Part shown: positions 46,310-53,835 of the stretch, in pieces
Layout of the letters: every line of letters begins with the position of its first letter
How positions within the stretch are numbered: position 1 is the first letter of the stretch
Origin: Brachyspira hampsonii
Lineage (GTDB): Bacteria; Spirochaetota; Brachyspiria; Brachyspirales; Brachyspiraceae
DNA length: 64,000 bases
Direction of reading: 5' to 3'
Assembly: GCF_001746205.1 (NCBI RefSeq)
Contig: NZ_MDCO01000010.1
Coordinates: 116,467-180,466, forward strand
The notes under the pieces: generated by a model
Told to the model about the DNA's origin: nothing
Seen by the model: the letters and a program-made list of their open reading frames with translations, nothing else
Database searches by the model: none
Made by a program: the position numbers and the translations under genes

Positions 46310-46738
46310 ATGGCTATTAATGCTAATTTATATAAAACATCCAAATTGTATGACTTGCTTACTAAAATCATTAAAAAGAAAAATGATGAGGATTTTAATT
46401 TAGAGGATCATATAAATAAATTACTAGAGCTTATATCAAAAAGTACAGAGGAAGAAGTAAATTATGCAGATAATAAAATAAGCTGTCTTCATCTTGCCGT
46501 GCAGATAGGCAATGCTGATGTAGTTGCAGCTTTAATAGAAAGAGGTGCCAATGTTAATGTAATTAATGACAGAGGAGTTAGCCCATTGCATACAGCTATT
46601 ATCAAAAACCAGCCTGAAGAAGTTATAAAAATATTACTAGATAATGGGGCAGATTATAATATTGAACAAGCAAATTTTTCAGCTGTTGATTTGGCTGCAA
46701 TAATTGGGGTTCCATATATGCATTTATTTAAAAAATAA
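46310..46738 (+). CDS. Ankyrin-repeat protein
   Basis: I start at the ATG at 46310, preceded by GCAGAGG. An ATG six codons earlier has no ribosome binding site. The 142-residue protein has a helical N-terminal third, then about three ankyrin repeats: ISCLHLAVQIGNADVVAALIERGANVN, GVSPLHTAIIKNQPEEVIKILLDNGADYN and FSAVDLAAIIGVPYMHLF. It has no signal peptide. Bacterial ankyrin proteins mediate protein binding. The partner is unknown. It is a single gene preceded by about 120 bp of AT-rich sequence. Confidence 0.85.
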   Translation: MAINANLYKTSKLYDLLTKIIKKKNDEDFNLEDHINKLLELISKSTEEEVNYADNKISCLHLAVQIGNADVVAALIERGANVNVINDRGVSPLHTAIIKNQPEEVIKILLDNGADYNIEQANFSAVDLAAIIGVPYMHLFKK

Positions 46739-46841
46739 ATTTCTTACTATTAATTTTGATTATGTATAATATTTTCTATATTCTGTAATGTTTGTATTTA
46801 TTTTTTAAATATTATTATTTAGAAATTCAAAATGATTTAAA

Positions 46842-46913
46842 TATGGATATAATCAAAATCTATTTTTATTCATTTTATAAAAAATTAGCATACGGATTTC
46901 GATTATATCCATA
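46842..46913. repeat. Long inverted repeat between convergent genes
   Basis: The 19-nt arm at 46842-46860 (TATGGATATAATC then AAATC) is complementary to 46895-46913 (GATTTCGATTATATCCATA) with one mismatch and a 34-nt loop. It separates the ankyrin gene (+) from the ABC gene (-) and ends 9 bp before the latter's stop. There is no clear T-tract, so it is a structure of uncertain role, perhaps a terminator. Confidence 0.55.
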
Positions 46914-46921
46914 ATTTAGTT

Positions 46922-48574
46922 TTAACTTACCCTGTCTGTTTTCATCTTATAAATTTTATCAGCTATATTCAAAGTTGAAAGTCTATGTGAAACTAAAACA
47001 ACAGTTCTATTCTCACTATTATCTTTTATAGATTTCAATATAACAGCCTCATTCAAACTATCAAGATTACTTGTAGGCTCATCAAGAAGTATAAAAGGAG
47101 CTTTATGTAAGAAACTTCTTGCTATACCAATTCTTTGCTTTTCCCCTCCTGATAAAGTGTCCCCAAGTTCTCCTACATTTGCATCATAACCATCAGGCAA
47201 ACTCATAATAAATTCATGTAATGAAGCTTTTTTGCATGCTTCTATAACCTCTTCTCTTGATGCATTTTGATTTGCTATTTTTATATTATTTTCTATTGTG
47301 TCTTTAAAAATAGAAGTTTCCTGAGTTACATAGCTTTCCATATCTCTAAGCGTATCTGTATTAATATCTTTTATATTTGTATTTGATATTTTAATACTTC
47401 CTTCTTTTATATCCCAAAAACGCATAAAAAGTTTAAGAAGTGTAGATTTTCCGCTTCCGCTTTTACCGCTTATTCCTATTATTTTATTAGGCTCTATTTG
47501 CAAATTGTAATCATTTAATATTTTTTCTCCTTCATAATCAAAATACACATCTTCGCATTTAACACCATTGAAAGAAAGTTCTTTTTTACCATCATAAACT
47601 TCTTCTATAATAGGTTTTTCTTTAAGTAAGTTTAATACTCTCTCACCGCTTGCTAAAGTCATAAATAAATTGTTTGATAAATTACTTAATGCTATAACAG
47701 GTCCGAAAGAACTTGCCATTGCTATAGTAGGTATTATAATAGCAGTAAAATTTGATTCTTTTGATATTATTATACTTATAACAAGAACAGCCAATGTAAA
47801 TAATGATACAGCAGAAGTTGTAAGCCCTGATATTACGCCTTCATATTTTTTTAATTTTTTATTTAATTCCATTAAGTCATCAGTTTTACTCTTTATATTT
47901 TCTATTCTTTTCTCACCGTATCCGAATTGAAGTATTTCTTTTATTCCCCATAAACTGTCAAGAAAATAACTATTTAATTTTCCAAAATTATTTCTATAAG
48001 CCATACCATCATTTTTTCCGAATTTTGATGAAAAATATGGAATAATAAAACCTATAGTAAAATATCCCAGAAAAGCAATAGCACCTAATATAACATTAAA
48101 ACTTCCTATAAATATTGTCATGATAATTGAAGTTAATACTCCTATAGCTATAGGTGAAATAGTATGGGCATAAAACACTTCTAATAATTCTATATCGCTT
48201 GTAATAAGTGCTATTAGATTTCCTTTATCTCTTCCTTCTAGTTTGGCAGGAGATAATTTTCTTAAAGCCTTAAAAACTTTATCTCTTATTAAAGCAAGTA
48301 ATTTAAAAGCTATAAAGTGATTGCTAAGCTGTTCTATATAGTGAAAGAATCCTCTTAAACAAGCAAGCATTAAAACTATTATAAATATTGTTTTTATTGT
48401 GAATAAAGAATTCAGTCCAATATATGTTAATATAGCATATCCCCCGAATATGGTTATTGATATAGCACATAAAAATCCTAAAACTCCTGTAGTGATAGCT
48501 AATATCATAACATGCATAAGCGGAGCAATTAATCCAATTAGTTCCGCCATAATTTTTATACCGCTTCTACGCAT
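46922..48574 (-). CDS. ABC exporter half-transporter, second of pair (CydC/CydD-like)
   Basis: The 550-residue protein has an N-terminal type IV ABC membrane domain with about six helices (residues 10-300). The nucleotide-binding domain has Walker A ISGKSGSGKSTLLKLF, the signature DTLSGGEKQRIGIARSFL, Walker B FILLDEPTSNLD, and the switch His in LVSHRLSTL. It is fused in the exporter order. It is paired with the preceding half-transporter and follows a TetR regulator. CydC/CydD-type exporters move thiols or haem, and multidrug or peptide exporters look similar. The adjacent divergent TOMM cluster makes peptide or toxin export conceivable, but this is inference. Confidence 0.87.
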   Translation of the reverse strand: MRRSGIKIMAELIGLIAPLMHVMILAITTGVLGFLCAISITIFGGYAILTYIGLNSLFTIKTIFIIVLMLACLRGFFHYIEQLSNHFIAFKLLALIRDKVFKALRKLSPAKLEGRDKGNLIALITSDIELLEVFYAHTISPIAIGVLTSIIMTIFIGSFNVILGAIAFLGYFTIGFIIPYFSSKFGKNDGMAYRNNFGKLNSYFLDSLWGIKEILQFGYGEKRIENIKSKTDDLMELNKKLKKYEGVISGLTTSAVSLFTLAVLVISIIISKESNFTAIIIPTIAMASSFGPVIALSNLSNNLFMTLASGERVLNLLKEKPIIEEVYDGKKELSFNGVKCEDVYFDYEGEKILNDYNLQIEPNKIIGISGKSGSGKSTLLKLFMRFWDIKEGSIKISNTNIKDINTDTLRDMESYVTQETSIFKDTIENNIKIANQNASREEVIEACKKASLHEFIMSLPDGYDANVGELGDTLSGGEKQRIGIARSFLHKAPFILLDEPTSNLDSLNEAVILKSIKDNSENRTVVLVSHRLSTLNIADKIYKMKTDRVS

Positions 48575-48607
48575 TATAAACTCCTATTAAATTATTAATG
48601 ATTAATA

Positions 48608-50356
48608 TTAAATTGCTATGCTTAAACTTTCGCCTTTAGTTATGCTTTCCAAATTACTTTGTTCATTGAAGATTTTTGCATATTCTCCGTTTAAGCTCAT
48701 CAATTTATCATGATTTCCTTCTTCCATTATTATTCCATCTTTTAAGAAATATATATGATCAGAAGGCACACAGTTATAAAGTCTATGAGATATTAATATA
48801 ACAGTCTTTTCTTTGGCAATATCTCTTATAACCTTCATAATGCTTTCCTCGCTTTCAACATCAACATTAGAAGTAGCCTCATCAAATATATATATATCAG
48901 CATTAAAAAGTATAGCCCTAGCTAAAGCTAATCTCTGTCTTTGTCCTCCGGATAAATTAGCAGCCTTTTCCATTATTACTGTATTAAGTCCGTTTTCAGT
49001 CTGTAGAAAATCATAAAGTTCAACTTTTTTTAATGCCTCATTCATCTGATTTTCTGTTATTGTGCTGCCTGCCATTTTTAAATTATCATATACTGTTCCT
49101 TCAAACAAATAACTATTATGATCTACAGAGGCTATTTTTTTGTATAAATCATCTTTATTTATTGTATCAAGCTCTATGTTTCCAATTTTTATTGAGCCTT
49201 TATAATTTTCATTTCTTAATGATATAAGCCCAGCAATAGTGCTTTTACCGGAACCTGAAACTCCTACTATAGAAACAAATGATTTTTCTTTTATAGTCAT
49301 ATTAATATTTTTTAATATAGTTTTTTCTTTATTGTAGGCAAAACTTACATCTTTAAATATAACCTCTTTATTGTCTTTACTAATATTATTTATTCTTTTA
49401 TCATCATCTTTCATATCAAGTATTTCAAACATCTTATCGCTTGCCGATATGCCATTCATAGCAATATGAAAGAATGAGCCTAAAAGTCTTAATGGAATAA
49501 AAAACTCTGCAGAAAGCATTATTATAGTAAATGTGCCGGCAAGATTAATATTTCCTTTCATATATTCAAGTACAGATATTATCACTCCCAAAGCAGCTCC
49601 TCCATACGCTATTATATCCATTATAGTTGTAGAATTAAGCTGCATAAAAAGAAGATTCATAGTAGCAATTCTAAATTTTTCAGCTTCTATATTCATCTCT
49701 TCATTTTTCTTTTTATCAGCTTTATATATTTTTAAAGTGGTAAGTCCCTGCACATCTTCTAAAAATATCTCTCCCAAATTGCTGTAGCTTCCCCAATATT
49801 TTTTTAATATTTTTTTAGCAATTTTTACTATAGCAATAATTGATATAGGTATAAGAGGTACACATATTAAAAGTATAACAGCCGATTTTATGCTTATAGT
49901 AGAAAGTACGCAAAAAAGAACTATAGGAGCTATCATACTATAGAAAAACTGCGGAAGATATCGTCCGAAATAAGTTTCTAATTGATCAACTCCCTCCATA
50001 GATATTTGTACTATTTCACTTGTAGAAAATTTTTCTTTATATCTGCTTCCTAGTGTAAGAAGTTTTGAATACATTTTTTCTCTTAAAGTCTGCTTTACTC
50101 TTCCAGAAGCATGATATGACATGTCGGCCATTAAAATATTAAATCTGAACCTTAATATTATTATAACAAAAATAGCAATAGCCGTTTTTAATATATCTTC
50201 TTTTAGTACATTACCTTGTGAAGCCTTCTGTATAATATCGGCCATGAAAAATACAGCTGTTATATTCAGAGCCAAATTTACAAGCTGTATTATAACATGC
50301 CATGCTATGTATTTTTTAGCATTGCCCATTAATGATATTAATCTTCTATTAATCAT
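48608..50356 (-). CDS. ABC exporter half-transporter, first of pair
   Basis: The 582-residue protein has the same TMD-NBD order: membrane helices to about residue 315, then Walker A IVGVSGSGKSTIAGL, the signature AANLSGGQRQRLALARAIL, Walker B IYIFDEATSNVD and VILISHRLYN. Both NBDs of the pair have an intact Glu after Walker B. It lies 33 bp upstream of its partner gene and 31 bp downstream of the TetR gene, so all three form one operon read leftwards. The substrate is unknown. Drug efflux controlled by a drug-sensing TetR is the simplest model. Confidence 0.88.
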   Translation of the reverse strand: MINRRLISLMGNAKKYIAWHVIIQLVNLALNITAVFFMADIIQKASQGNVLKEDILKTAIAIFVIIILRFRFNILMADMSYHASGRVKQTLREKMYSKLLTLGSRYKEKFSTSEIVQISMEGVDQLETYFGRYLPQFFYSMIAPIVLFCVLSTISIKSAVILLICVPLIPISIIAIVKIAKKILKKYWGSYSNLGEIFLEDVQGLTTLKIYKADKKKNEEMNIEAEKFRIATMNLLFMQLNSTTIMDIIAYGGAALGVIISVLEYMKGNINLAGTFTIIMLSAEFFIPLRLLGSFFHIAMNGISASDKMFEILDMKDDDKRINNISKDNKEVIFKDVSFAYNKEKTILKNINMTIKEKSFVSIVGVSGSGKSTIAGLISLRNENYKGSIKIGNIELDTINKDDLYKKIASVDHNSYLFEGTVYDNLKMAGSTITENQMNEALKKVELYDFLQTENGLNTVIMEKAANLSGGQRQRLALARAILFNADIYIFDEATSNVDVESEESIMKVIRDIAKEKTVILISHRLYNCVPSDHIYFLKDGIIMEEGNHDKLMSLNGEYAKIFNEQSNLESITKGESLSIAI

Positions 50357-50387
50357 AATTTTTCCTTTTATTTTTTATTTATATATA

Positions 50388-50945
50388 TTAATAAATGGTT
50401 CTTTTTATTATTTCTTTTATTACAGAACCATCATAATTAGCATTAATCATAGAATTTATAATAAATGATAATATTGTATCTATAAATTTATCAGCTGTAA
50501 AATTATTATTAAATGCATCTTCCCTTACTTTTTTATCATTCATAAGAGTTTTATATAATCCGTCTTTAATATGTTTTTGTACTTTATTCATCATATTAAT
50601 GCCTTTGCTTTTATTTTTTCCAAAGAGCATAGTGGAATGCATAGATAAAAAATTAGGATATTTTTTGTTTCCTTTATCCAAACTTTTGAATATAGTATCA
50701 ACAATATCTAAAAAGTTATCAGATTCCAAACAAACATTTAAAGGATGAAATATATCAAGCCATACGCTTACTATAACAGCAATAGTTAATTCCTCTTTAG
50801 ACTTAAAATAATTATATATAGATCCTACAGCAATATTAGCTTCTTCAGCAACTGAACGCATATTAATAGAATTAATACCTTTTCTTTTTATTAATTCTCT
50901 GCTTGCTTTTAATATATCTTCTTTTGAAGTTATAATATTATTCAT
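50388..50945 (-). CDS. TetR-family transcriptional regulator
   Basis: The 185-residue protein has the TetR DNA-binding domain: EDILKASRELIKRKGINSINMRSVAEEANIAVGSIYNYFKSKEELTIAVI, with the GSIYNYF recognition helix. The C-terminal ligand domain is helical and not assigned. It is the first gene of an operon with a heterodimeric ABC exporter. Two perfect 13-bp palindromes in its upstream region fit as its operators, and one overlaps the start of transcription, so it probably represses itself and the exporter. Confidence 0.92.
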   Translation of the reverse strand: MNNIITSKEDILKASRELIKRKGINSINMRSVAEEANIAVGSIYNYFKSKEELTIAVIVSVWLDIFHPLNVCLESDNFLDIVDTIFKSLDKGNKKYPNFLSMHSTMLFGKNKSKGINMMNKVQKHIKDGLYKTLMNDKKVREDAFNNNFTADKFIDTILSFIINSMINANYDGSVIKEIIKRTIY

Positions 50946-51060
50946 TAAATAGTCCTTTTTTATATAGTTTTTTTTAATATATTATCTTAGCCGAATATTA
51001 ATTTTATCAGCTATGTGCAAGTTTTGCTTGTTCAAATACATAATAAGCATTGCTATATAT

Positions 51061-51073
51061 TGAACAATGTTCA
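51061..51073. promoter_or_regulatory. TetR operator 1 (13-bp palindrome)
   Basis: TGAACAATGTTCA is a perfect inverted repeat (TGAACA-N-TGTTCA). The same half-sites occur in operator 2, exactly 63 bp away. It lies between the promoter and the TetR start codon. Confidence 0.75.
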
Positions 51074-51123
51074 GTATTATTTAAAAATAAAAGTTCAATA
51101 CATACTGCTTAATACTTTTATAT

Positions 51124-51136
51124 TGAACATTGTTCA
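51124..51136. promoter_or_regulatory. TetR operator 2 (13-bp palindrome)
   Basis: TGAACATTGTTCA has half-sites identical to operator 1 and lies immediately downstream of, and touching, the -10 element of the leftward promoter. Occupancy would block initiation. The 63-bp spacing is about six helical turns. Confidence 0.8.
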
Positions 51137-51163
51137 TTATAAACCATATTTAAATTTTGTCAA
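51136..51163 (-). promoter_or_regulatory. Promoter of the TetR-ABC operon
   Basis: On the minus strand TTGACA (plus 51163-51158) and TATAAT (51141-51136) are separated by 16 bp. Operator 2 begins at the last base of the -10 hexamer. Confidence 0.82.
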
Positions 51164-51291
51164 TACAATAATTTGTAATATTTTATAATATGCACATTAT
51201 ATTTTTTATGAGTATTTATATATATTTTTACTTCTGTTATAAAAGTCATGAAAAAGTTTATTATATGTTTTTAATATTTGAATATATTTAT

Positions 51292-51416
51292 ATAACCATA
51301 TTTTTGTATAATAAGAATTGTATAAAAATTATAAAATATATTTTATAGTTTTTTAAGTAATTTTATAGAGCATTTAATATTTGTTATTATGGTTATATAG
51401 AACTATAAAATATATT
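51292..51416. repeat. Interleaved AT-rich inverted repeats
   Basis: Two inverted-repeat pairs are interleaved. ATAACCAT near 51292 matches ATGGTTAT near 51389. AATATATTTTATAGTT at 51335-51350 matches AACTATAAAATATATT at 51401-51416 perfectly over 16 bp. The order A-B-A'-B' means that in RNA the two stems would form a pseudoknot-like arrangement. It is in the gene-free stretch between the TetR promoter and the TOMM cluster. The role is unknown. Confidence 0.5.
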
Positions 51417-51469
51417 ATTTGTAGTTTTATTACTAAAATATAGCCTTTATTACATAATGAATAGAATTT

Positions 51470-51527
51470 TAATTAATTTAGTAAAAAATATTAAATTATA
51501 ATTTAATATTTTTTACTAAATTAATTA
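51470..51527. repeat. 58-bp perfect palindrome upstream of the TOMM cluster
   Basis: The left arm, starting TAATTAATTTAGTAAAAAATA at 51470, is the exact reverse complement of the right arm ending TATTTTTTACTAAATTAATTA at 51527. The centre TATA is itself symmetric, so all 58 bp read the same on both strands. The right arm continues into the 50-bp tandem repeat, whose units share its TTTTTTACTAAATTAATT part. Confidence 0.85.
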
Positions 51528-51650
51528 TTTGCTGTTTATAATAATATAATTATAAATATTTTTTACTAAATTAATTATTTGCTGTTTATAATAATATAAT
51601 TATAAATGTTTTTTAGTAAATTAATTATTTGTTGTTTATAATATAATTAG
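51511..51650 (+). repeat. 50-bp tandem repeat, about 2.8 copies, in the TOMM promoter region
   Basis: Units start at 51511, 51561 and 51611 with exactly 50-bp spacing. Copies 1 and 2 are nearly identical: TTTTACTAAATTAATTATTT, then GCTGTTTATAATAATATAAT and TATAAATATT. Copy 3 has a few substitutions and is shortened by a 3-bp deletion. Copies 1 and 2 each contain TTGCTG and TATAAA at 16-bp spacing, a weak promoter pattern. The array ends 15 bp before the first TOMM gene, so it forms its promoter and leader. Unit number may vary between strains. Confidence 0.85.
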
Positions 51651-51664
51651 AGATAGTTGTTTAT

Positions 51665-52672
51665 ATGAAAGATAAAAAGTTAAAAAATGAATTAAAAAAA
51701 GTAGAGGTATCAAAAGAAGAATTAGAAGCAAAGGAAATACCGTTGCTTTTTAGTATTGTAAATTTTTCTTCCAATATACCGGTTTCTATTTATGCAGATA
51801 CTATAGGGATGAAAACTTCTGAATCATCATACAGGGCTGCGATGCATTCAGAAGTAAATAGAAATATTAGTGAGGAATATCTTTTAAACTCTAAAAAATC
51901 ATCAATAGATTTATCTACTATGTTAAATGTTGTAAGTTATTCATTATTTCCTATAGATGCGGCTTTAAGTAACAGGGTATTATTAGAAGAAGAAGTGCAT
52001 AAAAAGGGAAATGCATTGAAACTTCCGCTGTATAAAAACATTAATGCCCCTATAGGATCTGTAATAAGGTCAAGAAGAAGTAGAAGAGATTTTAAAGGCA
52101 ATCCATTAACATTAGTTGATTTATCTACTTTGCTTTATTATGGAGATGGGATTTCAGGAGATTTTGATTTTAATTTAAATAAAAATGAATATGGTACAAT
52201 AACTTTCGGAGATAAATATATATCAAAGGTGAGAACAGCTCCTTCAGGCGGAGGACTTTATCCTATATATCTTTATATAGTCGCACTTAATATAAATAAT
52301 CTTGATAAAGGTATATATAAATACATGCCTTTTACTCATTCGCTTGAAAAAATAAAATTATTTAGCAATGAAGATTTAGAAAATTATTATAATAATAATT
52401 TTTTCGGAGGCGGTATAGATTTAAGAAAAGTAGCATTATCTGTTTATTATGTTTATAGTTTGTATGAGAATTCGAGGAAGTACGGAGATATGGGACTTCA
52501 ATTTGCTTTGATAGAAACAGGAGAGATTGCTCAAAATATACAGCTTACTGCTGCTGCAAGCGGTATTTCTGCATGTGATATTGGAGGATTTAATAAAACT
52601 TTATCCGAAGATTTACTTAATATTGACGGTAATACAAATCATGTTGTGCATTTGACTTTACTTTCAAAATAA
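51665..52672 (+). CDS. sagB: TOMM dehydrogenase, SagB-like FMN nitroreductase-fold protein
   Basis: The 335-residue protein belongs to the SagB-type azoline dehydrogenases that oxidise thiazoline and oxazoline rings to thiazoles and oxazoles using FMN. Visible features are VIRSRRSRRDFKGNPLTLVDLSTLLYYGDGIS (FMN phosphate-binding Arg residues), VRTAPSGGGLYPIYLYIVALN (the APSGGxxYP signature), GIYKYMPFTHSLEKI, and IETGEIAQNIQLTAAASGISACDIGGF at the C-terminal end. A charged N-terminal 120 residues precede this domain. It is the first gene of the cluster, starting just after the 50-bp repeats, with a weak AGAG ribosome binding site. The following gene is 53 bp downstream. Confidence 0.92.
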   Translation: MKDKKLKNELKKVEVSKEELEAKEIPLLFSIVNFSSNIPVSIYADTIGMKTSESSYRAAMHSEVNRNISEEYLLNSKKSSIDLSTMLNVVSYSLFPIDAALSNRVLLEEEVHKKGNALKLPLYKNINAPIGSVIRSRRSRRDFKGNPLTLVDLSTLLYYGDGISGDFDFNLNKNEYGTITFGDKYISKVRTAPSGGGLYPIYLYIVALNINNLDKGIYKYMPFTHSLEKIKLFSNEDLENYYNNNFFGGGIDLRKVALSVYYVYSLYENSRKYGDMGLQFALIETGEIAQNIQLTAAASGISACDIGGFNKTLSEDLLNIDGNTNHVVHLTLLSK

Positions 52673-52725
52673 AATAATTAAATTTATGTTATATAAAATA
52701 TATAAAAAATAATAGGTTAGTGAAA

Positions 52726-53817
52726 ATGGCTAAAAAAAATATTAAACTTTATGATAATGTAAGTATTTTCTTTAATTCTGATGATGAGATTAGATTTAGA
52801 AAAGGAGTATGGAATTTTGAGGAGGCTTCTTTAGGGCTTAATGAATTAAATGATGATATAAAAGAAGCTGTTATGTTCATTTCTAAAGAACTTTTTGATG
52901 ATAAACTAATTTCTTTTGATGATATAGTAAAGAAATTTTCTCTTAATGATAAAGATAGTAACTTTTTGAATGATATCATATCTTCTCTTATAGGTAATAG
53001 ATTTTTAGAGTATGATGATAAAAAAAATAATATGCTTAATACTGTTTATGAGTTTATAGGAGAATATTTTTATGATATACCAGATGAAAGTAAGGTTCAG
53101 AAGAATAAAATAATGTTCATTACTGATAATGACAGATTAAAAGAGTATGCAAAATTAACATCAGAAGATTTGTATATGAATGTCATCATGATGGATATTG
53201 ATGATATAAAAAAAATAGAGAAAGCAAATCTTACAGATACTACAGATGCCATTGAAAATATAGAAGAACATAAAGAATTAATAAAATTATTTGATGATAT
53301 TTCCTGTATTGTTGTAAGTGTTGAGAAGCCTAGATTAAATTTACTTAGAAATATAAATAGACTTCTTCTGGATAAATCTATACCAATAGTTATATCAATA
53401 TTAGATGGACCATTTTTAAATATTACTACAATAAAAGGTAAAGAAACCGGATGTTATGAATGTTTTGAAAATAGAGTAGTGGCTAGAAATGAAAGTTTAT
53501 CAGTTTATAATAAATTTGTTAAGCAGACTATGAATTTTAAATATAATGCTAAAAGAACTTATATAATACCTATTTTACAGACATTTACTTCTCTTGCATT
53601 ATACGAAGCATTTTTATTTGCATCTATAGGTAAATGCAAACTATCAGGGCGAGTTATTAATGTTTATATACCTTCAATAGAGATTCAAATTCAGGATTTA
53701 CTTAGAGTACCTTTCTGTCCTGTTTGCGGTCATATAAGTAAGGCTAAATATAATGAGATGTATACTTCTTCAAAAGAGATAATAGAAAAATTTTCAAGCA
53801 AAGTAATAATAAAATGA
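52726..53817 (+). CDS. sagC: TOMM cyclodehydratase partner, SagC-like (RRE plus E1-like)
   Basis: The start is set at the ATG at 52726, 9 bp after AATAGG. A GTG at 52720 is possible. The 363-residue protein has an N-terminal PqqD-like recognition region (about residues 20-95: EIRFRKGVWNFEEASLGLNELNDDIKEAVMFI...) that would bind the precursor leader. An E1-like domain with two CxxC pairs follows, Cys243/Cys246 in TGCYECFENR and Cys331/Cys334 in FCPVCGH. In SagC proteins this tetra-Cys site holds zinc. It delivers the precursor to the YcaO protein. Sequence similarity beyond these points is low, as usual in the family. Confidence 0.88.
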   Translation: MAKKNIKLYDNVSIFFNSDDEIRFRKGVWNFEEASLGLNELNDDIKEAVMFISKELFDDKLISFDDIVKKFSLNDKDSNFLNDIISSLIGNRFLEYDDKKNNMLNTVYEFIGEYFYDIPDESKVQKNKIMFITDNDRLKEYAKLTSEDLYMNVIMMDIDDIKKIEKANLTDTTDAIENIEEHKELIKLFDDISCIVVSVEKPRLNLLRNINRLLLDKSIPIVISILDGPFLNITTIKGKETGCYECFENRVVARNESLSVYNKFVKQTMNFKYNAKRTYIIPILQTFTSLALYEAFLFASIGKCKLSGRVINVYIPSIEIQIQDLLRVPFCPVCGHISKAKYNEMYTSSKEIIEKFSSKVIIK

Positions 53818-53835
53818 TTAAATAATGGACAATAT

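Noticed and set aside
51511..51650. CRISPR array
   Set aside because: The 50-bp units are directly contiguous with no unique spacers, fewer than three full copies are present, and no cas genes are nearby.
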